Assembly (NCBI GenBank): GCA_905250075.1
Contig: CAJNOP010000300.1
Span: 34,919 to 98,918, forward strand
Length of the DNA: 64,000 bases
Direction: 5' to 3'
Origin: Rotaria sp. Silwood1
Lineage: Eukaryota; Rotifera; Eurotatoria; Philodinida; Philodinidae
Part shown: positions 58,601 through 64,000 of the stretch, piece after piece
How the letters are laid out: each line of letters begins with the position of its first letter
Numbering within the stretch: position 1 is the stretch's first letter
Notes under the pieces: generated by a model
The model's input: the letters and a program-made list of their open reading frames with translations, nothing else
The model's database searches: none
What the model was told of the DNA's origin: nothing
Program-made: the position numbers and the translations under genes

Positions 58601-59253
58601 CCTCCCATGAAGATTGACATTTCAAATCAATCCATCAGATTCTCACGTTTCAAGAGGTCGAAAGCTTGGTGAAGAAATTTTTTGCAATTTCTAATTTTGG
58701 TTTATCAGTTGCCTTCAATGCATTGCTCCGAACGACGACAACCGAAGAGTTTCGAGTGCTCGAAATTTCAGCCAGTCAAGTCTTTCTCAAAATTTCAAAA
58801 GATATTTTCCTTCTATATTTATGTTAATCTGTTCAGTCGAACCAAAAGGCATTGTTTTCCCATAAATCTGTTCCTTAATGATACAATTCTAGCTCAGAAT
58901 TTTCAGAAGTCGAACACAGAATCAGATTCTCCGACCTCGATTACCTTCGCTCGAACTTTATAAATTACGCCAATACATATGAGCACGTGACCTGGCATGT
59001 GTAAGCAAGTGAGAAACCAAAAAATCAAAACAATGCATTTTATTTCATAAGACGCTCTCTTTAGTCAAGAAAGCTTGGAATTCGATGTAAACATCCACTT
59101 TAACTCTTCTTATTATCGTTGATTTTGTTTTAATCACTATTTTTCATCAACAGTTTCGACTATTCATCAGTGTAAGTGAACAAAGCATTCACATCCGCTG
59201 TCACTATTATAAAATTTAAGGATAGGAAAATGACAGAGATCTGACTTAACTCT
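55693..59253. other. long region with degraded coding-like frames, no intact gene
   Basis: Between about 56350 and 57960 the plus strand shows several short frames with moderate coding character (56735-56917, 57026-57232, 57433-57654), broken by stops and in different phases. They may be remains of one gene, but no family is recognised and no splice scheme joins them. The rest is AT-rich without structure. Confidence 0.3.
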
Positions 59254-59307
59254 GCCCCACCCCGTTTCGACCTCTCATCCACACTCCATACCCCACACTC
59301 TCACCAC
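59254..59307. repeat. AC-rich telomere-like tract
   Basis: CCCCACCCCG, CATCCACACTCCATACCCCA and CACTCTCACCAC form a short C-rich tract just downstream of the gene ending at 59469. No G-rich partner is clear. Confidence 0.45.
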
Positions 59308-59468
59308 AGAGGAAGAATGTCTAGAATAAGGGAGACGTCTCGATATTTGAATGCGTTGCTTTATTAAAAAATTCAACTTCGGCAGCGATCGCGGAGAGCA
59401 GCACAACGACGAACGCATCAACTTTTTATGATTAGTAGTCACAGTTGTGGATGAAGTACACTAGTATT

Positions 59469-60080
59469 CTATCGTCGCTGCGAATAAGTATTTTTGACTG
59501 AGGGTGGTATCCATTGTGGACGATTTTGAACAGCAGGTGATAGTGATGGAAATTGCTTTTGCAGTTCCTTTAATGTTACCGCTCGCTCTGAGTAAACAGG
59601 ATAGCACAAGTAGCCGATAGGTTGTGGCGATGACAATACTCGTTTGTAACTGTCCCGATAGGTTGTTGTAGCAGTTTTTGGTCTGAATATTGGATTTTGG
59701 GCATATGTTCGTTCTTCAAGAATGCTATCACATTCATTACAATAGTGGATTGTATTTTGCGAGTATAGATTTGGCTGATTATTCGATGAAAATGGGGTAC
59801 TCATTGAAGACATATCATTTTGATATTCTTGTTTAATCTTATAGAATGTTGGTGATGTTTGTTGTTTTTTTAATTCTCTAATATCATTCTTTATTTGTTT
59901 CAATTCACGATAAATTGTCTTTGTATCTGCCCTTGCAATGTCATTTCTATTATTGGTGGTCACTAATATTTTGTAAGGCGGTTGTATGGATACCGAAGAT
60001 TCATTATGATCAACATAAACACATGTTGGTGTTGTTTCAGGTGAACTAACTCGATAAATTACTGTTGGATACATGTCTAT
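59469..60080 (-). CDS. unrecognised protein, main exon
   Basis: A CTTGCAG acceptor (60081-60087) precedes IDMYPTVIYRVSSPE; the first ATG is the M of that stretch, so either an upstream coding exon or a 5' UTR intron exists. The frame gives about 200 residues to a stop at 59469-59471. It is mostly disordered and rich in Ser, Thr, Pro, Gln and Asn, with one clear helix likely to form a coiled coil (DTKTIYRELKQIKNDIRELK, about residues 55-74). A C-x2-C pair (YCNECDS) sits near the middle, without a second pair. No signal peptide or membrane segment. Codon use is coding-like, and the acceptor supports a real exon. Function unknown. Confidence 0.55.
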   Translation of the reverse strand: MDMYPTVIYRVSSPETTPTCVYVDHNESSVSIQPPYKILVTTNNRNDIARADTKTIYRELKQIKNDIRELKKQQTSPTFYKIKQEYQNDMSSMSTPFSSNNQPNLYSQNTIHYCNECDSILEERTYAQNPIFRPKTATTTYRDSYKRVLSSPQPIGYLCYPVYSERAVTLKELQKQFPSLSPAVQNRPQWIPPSVKNTYSQRR

Positions 60081-60087
60081 CTGCAAG

Positions 60088-61174
60088 AAAAAAAATTAAA
60101 AGCTTTATTAGACACTTCTCTCTATAATAATTTCGCCACACAAATTGCTTGTTGTTTTTCTTCCATTTTGTGCAAATGAATTGGATTCGAAAACTTTAAG
60201 TCATATAATGATTGAAAGGAGCTATTAGTGACTTTCTTAATAAAAACAAAAGTTTAAGATGATGATGCGCGATGGAAGTTTTAGTTGTGCACAATTCTTT
60301 AGCAGTTTGATGACGATGAAACAGCCTTTTTATTCCTTCATCAATAACAAGCAATCATAATTTTGGCTTTTTCAAGTTTGAGAAGTTACCAAGGAAACAA
60401 TTGAAAAAAAAATACACTTGAATTACTGTTTAATATTTTTTTACTGCGCATTCGATTTCTTTTTGCAGAATAGATCGATTCAATTGCTATGGTATGTTAC
60501 AACAAAGAATAGAATGTGAATTTCGATAATTTGAAGAAAAAAGACTATGAACAAGTGAGAACGAATAAAATCATCAAAAGAACAGAATAAAAAAAATTAT
60601 GTCAATAATATGTGTATAGAAGAGAATACTGCCAATGACGAAGAACAAAAGCCAGTTTAAATAAGGTAATAAACTACAGCCATGTTTACCGTGTATTTGT
60701 TTTTTCTCCATACATAATTCTACAATCGTAACCATTCTAGAAACAAATATGTTCTGTAAAGAATTTAATGTTTAGTACAATCGAGAATACTTGATTTAAG
60801 CATCATCAAGTGGGAAGATCGTATATTTTTGTTCTAATTACACAACGTGGAATATCCATAAGCAAGCCAAAAGTCATGGTAAATGAACAACCAAGGCGCA
60901 CATCCTTATATCCGATGATACTTTTGATTGCATGGCAGATAGTATAATACAACTGTTTCATGGTTTCCAATCATAAATGTGACTACTATTGAAAGTGAAG
61001 TATACTACTTTATAGCTCATACGAATCTGCACTAAATGATATGTAACACAATTTTTGCCCATAGGTATTGCGTTGAAAAGTTTGTTCCAATGGCATCTTG
61101 TATTTATAAATCATGTAATTTCATTTCTTGATGATCTAAATATTTTATTAAAATCTCTAAAAATTGACTGAAAA
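60088..61174. other. intergenic region, nothing recognised
   Basis: A 5' exon of the gene at 59469-60080 may lie here, but none could be picked out. Confidence 0.3.
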
Positions 61175-61226
61175 AGGTGTAAGTGAGGCTACTCTTTTAA
61201 TTTGTACTCGCACCCACATCCCTTAC
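61175..61226. repeat. telomere-like inverted element, degraded
   Basis: AGGTGTAAGTGAGG (61175-61188) is followed after about 20 bp by CTCGCACCCACATCCCTTAC, continuing the G-rich then C-rich order. Confidence 0.45.
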
Positions 61227-61905
61227 CTTCAGTCGGAATCACACAGAATTACTTAGAATTACTCAGTCACAGAGTATCACTTCGAATCATACGGAATCAA
61301 ATGCCAAAAGATTGCTTGTTTATATTACTAAATATACCGAATCGATCATATCTCATCGGTCAGAAGCAGCCATTCAGATTTCAGTAGTTTCTAACCAAAT
61401 ACGAAATCTAAAATAATCTATAATCTTTGATATTCAACTTTGAAACAGTTACTACGCATCTTTACTTCTGTGTAGATCATCTGAACTGATAGCCGCTATT
61501 TGGGCTTAGATAGAAATTACAAGAGCATTTTGGTAAGACTAGTGACTGTCCGAAAGAGTTCTTTGTTATGGGTCTTTCTAGCCAAGTTGTGATCATTATA
61601 CCAAATTGTCGACATATAATTTTGCCCATAGAAGGTCTAATGGTCTGCAGAATGTTCTGAGTTTCAGTCAAAAATAATGTTCTTTTCTGGAAATACTGAA
61701 TTTCTAAAAAAAAAAATAATCATTTGGTATAGATATTTTAGAAAAAATGAGTTAGTCTGAAACTTCAATATCTACACAAATTAACATCATTTTCAGCTAG
61801 AATTTTCAGAATATTTTCCGCTATGAATCAGTCTTAATCTCAAGTATCTTTGCACATAATCATCAATGACAACTGATATTTTAAATATGATGATTTGGTT
61901 ATGAA

Positions 61906-62217
61906 ATGCCAAATAGAATTCAAGCATTCTCTTTTTATTCTTTAGCTTCTGTTGATCAAGACTCAAACAATGCCTATTTTACATCTCATTTTTCTCAAGT
62001 TCACCATGAATTAGATGAAAATCTTGATTCGTCATTTAATATTAACGGACATATTCGTGGCCGAAAAGTTCTTGTTTACAGTGCAGACAAACGTGAATTT
62101 TCTTGTTCTGATTATCAAAATACTTATAGACTTGCTCTTCCTTATGGCATATTAATAAATTATGTTGATGCACATTCCACAAAAAAATATTTAAATCTGA
62201 AAAAAAAGAAAAATTGA
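61906..62217 (+). other. open frame of 103 codons, doubtful
   Basis: The frame starts MPNRIQAFSFYSLAS and ends in a Lys run. Its composition is more coding-like than the surroundings, but there is no recognisable domain, no clear splice site and no neighbour on the same strand. It may be a remnant or chance. Confidence 0.2.
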
Positions 62218-62499
62218 AATTCAAAGGTTATTGACAAATCTTATTGTCAAACATATTCAAGAAATAAAATTCTAGCGATTGTAATTTTATCATGAGACAC
62301 ATTCGGTTCGATACCTGAATCAAATAAATCATATAGATTTTTAAGCGATTCATAATGTCGTTATTGATAAAGATTTACATTTACTCATGTATATCAAAAA
62401 CGTTTTCTATTGGAAATAATATCATTTGGAATTATATCTGAATGAGATGGACTTATTTATCTGTGTGAAATACATTCAAACTTATTGAATGTAAATATT

Positions 62500-62560
62500 G
62501 TGGGGTGTGATTGTAGATATGGATATTCATTTGACAATCCTACACACACATACACACCCT
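62500..62560. repeat. telomere-like GT-rich/AC-rich inverted element
   Basis: GTGGGGTGTGATTGTAG (62500-62516) is followed by CCTACACACACATACACACC (62539-62558). The outer ends pair as GGGGTGTG/CACACCC. Confidence 0.55.
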
Positions 62561-63622
62561 CATCTATATAAATACGTACTTAGCAAATCATATAGATTAT
62601 TAGTAGATAGGGTATTGATTTTTCAAATTTTGCGTCAATGACAGGATAAATATGATAACTGAGAATCCAAACTCCTACACACTTTTCGTGTAGGATCTAG
62701 TTATCTTTGTTTGCACGATTCAAAGCTACTACGAGGCTTGACAAAACGACGTAACAATATATTACAGTTAACATAGATTTTTGAATTTAGTGTAATTCTG
62801 ATATATTTTAACCATATTTCATGGAGTCTAGCAGTATTTTTTTCCAAAGTATTAATCCAATGGCAACTTCAGAAGAAATACAAAAATAGTTTGCCAAGTG
62901 ATTTGTGATCAGGGTACATTGATAAAGATAGAGGAAATGATAAGCTCTATGAAAAATCTTTTATTGAGTTTGATATCGTTCGCATAGATTTATAAAGAAA
63001 AAAGGGTTAATTCTTAATACTATCGATAAAGAGCTTTAGATTGATTACCTTCATACACCGTCTTATACAGTGAGCTTATATAGCTCGAATATCTAAAAAC
63101 TCGTTACAAATAATAGTAAAATTTTTTTGTCTAGAGAAATTTATGTAACTATACCGTAATGGATATAGTTTTTATAGTGTTTATTATACAATTTTTTAAA
63201 GTTTAGTGTCTCTGCTCTAGTTAGACGAACGGGTAATGATAAACTCAAAGTTTGACAAAGTCAATAAACCATTCTCAGTTTGTATCAAAGTGATAAACCA
63301 CTTTTTAGTTCCGTGCAAGATCAATTTTGTTTAGTGTGTATTGCGTTGAGCTCGTCTATAATATCCTTTCTTATGGAACGCTATCTATCGTCTTAACAGT
63401 CTACTACATTCTTTTCGTTTCTGTTTCTGTTTCTTTTTTCATTCATTATCGATTTATGTAAATATCGATGAGATAATTCGTTGTTGTCTGATTATCGTTC
63501 AAAGATCAAGTCGTCTCTACTACATACGGAGCGGCTATGCTGTTTCTTTTATTTTAATTGCAATTTGATCTTTATTGAAATAAATTCACAAATATCCAAA
63601 CATCCCTACAATATCATATTCA
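62561..63622. other. intergenic region, nothing recognised
   Basis: Lies 3' of the glycosyltransferase-like gene. No gene or repeat can be supported. Confidence 0.35.
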
Positions 63623-64000
63623 TTATGGTTGCATATCTTCTAAAGCTGTATCGATTAGTAGTTGTAGACGTGTTGCGTTTACAATTACAGAAGCATCATT
63701 ACGAGTATCTGTAGCTCCCGGAAAGTCAAATTCGTAATCCTGTGGTCCGTATACTTGGTAGTAGTGTTTTCGAACATGTGGAAAATGATTTAAAAATGCA
63801 CCTTCCATTGAAGCACTTTGTCCTCGTTTAAATCCGTACTGCTCTTGAGTTACATAGTAATCCATAACAATTGCATGCGCACCATGAGGGAGCATTGGTA
63901 TTATCATTGAAACACCTCCACATGGTGTTATCAGAATGGTAGTATTTAAAAGTTTCTCAATTTGTTTATTGAAAGGAATATTTTGCCATTCAATAACTTC
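63623..64000 (-). CDS. probable GT61-type glycosyltransferase, 3' part (runs off window)
   Basis: The frame is open from the window edge (VIEWQNIPFNKQIEKLLNTT) to a stop at 63623-63625, about 125 residues. The stretch ILITPCGGVSMIIPMLPHGA, then HAIVMDYY, has the form of the C-terminal catalytic part of family 61 glycosyltransferases, where a 'there is a G-G/H-G then hydrophobic then P-x-G' pattern precedes an acidic or aromatic turn. The following part (YGFKRGQSASMEGAFLNHFP, HYYQVYGPQDYEF) is less conserved. Such enzymes act in the Golgi or ER and transfer xylose, GlcNAc or similar sugars. The N-terminus, including any membrane anchor, lies beyond the window. Family call is moderate. Confidence 0.5.
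   Translation of the reverse strand, partial: EVIEWQNIPFNKQIEKLLNTTILITPCGGVSMIIPMLPHGAHAIVMDYYVTQEQYGFKRGQSASMEGAFLNHFPHVRKHYYQVYGPQDYEFDFPGATDTRNDASVIVNATRLQLLIDTALEDMQP

Noticed and set aside
62295-62325. tRNA B-box-like sequence GGTTCGATACC
   Set aside because: No A-box or cloverleaf can be placed upstream at a fitting distance.
63481-63714. Plus-strand frame of 77 codons at the right edge
   Set aside because: It overlaps the end of the glycosyltransferase-like coding sequence on the other strand and has no motif of its own.

Overview
The window reads as nuclear DNA of a bdelloid rotifer, genus not resolved. The signs are AT-rich sequence, protein-coding genes cut by many very short GT-AG introns (about 50-70 bp), two gene types that are expanded in bdelloids (an ADP-ribosyltransferase with the bdelloid-type N-terminal region, and a caspase-like domain fused to NHL repeats), and many short GT-rich/AC-rich inverted elements that resemble the TGTGGG telomere repeat reported for bdelloids. 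This assignment is inference from family resemblance; no search was run. A run of 100 N (15125-15224) marks an assembly gap.

Layout. (1) 1409-6015, minus: an eIF4G-type translation initiation factor with an eIF4E-binding motif and a MIF4G domain, with two apparent frame breaks in poly-A runs. (2) 8303-9125, minus: a B-box/coiled-coil/membrane-anchor gene with an in-frame stop. (3) 10.4-15.1 kb: gene-poor, packed with small non-autonomous DNA transposons and telomere-like inverted repeats. (4) 15595-18470, minus: an ADP-ribosyltransferase with an unrecognised C-terminal region. (5) 18.5-22.7 kb: AT-rich, a doubtful gene, a tandem repeat and a MITE. (6) 22687-37010: a compact block of genes all on the minus strand: sphingosine kinase, macroH2A, a four-MBT-repeat chromatin protein, an unrecognised two-exon gene and a 60-residue protein with the CDCA3-type DPRSPS...RTP motif. 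(7) 37.5-45.7 kb: a possible small secreted peptide, a single-exon basic protein on plus (39147-39662), a hAT-like element and a 1-kb foldback element. (8) 45733-48583, plus: the caspase-NHL fusion. (9) 49.4-50.1 kb: a long imperfect palindrome. (10) 50480-51969, minus: an eight-TM Fuseless-like protein. (11) 52.3-59.4 kb: a nested hAT-like element, telomere-like repeats, degraded ORFs. (12) 59469-60080, minus: an unrecognised exon. (13) 63623-64000, minus: 3' part of a probable GT61-type glycosyltransferase, running off the window.

The central block encodes housekeeping, signalling and chromatin functions: sphingosine 1-phosphate synthesis, a histone variant with an ADP-ribose-binding type macro domain, and an MBT methyl-lysine reader. 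The flanks hold the fast-evolving families and nearly all the mobile elements. Five elements carry terminal inverted repeats beginning CAG, CAA or TAG and flanking 8-bp duplications typical of hAT transposons; two of these duplications are perfect.
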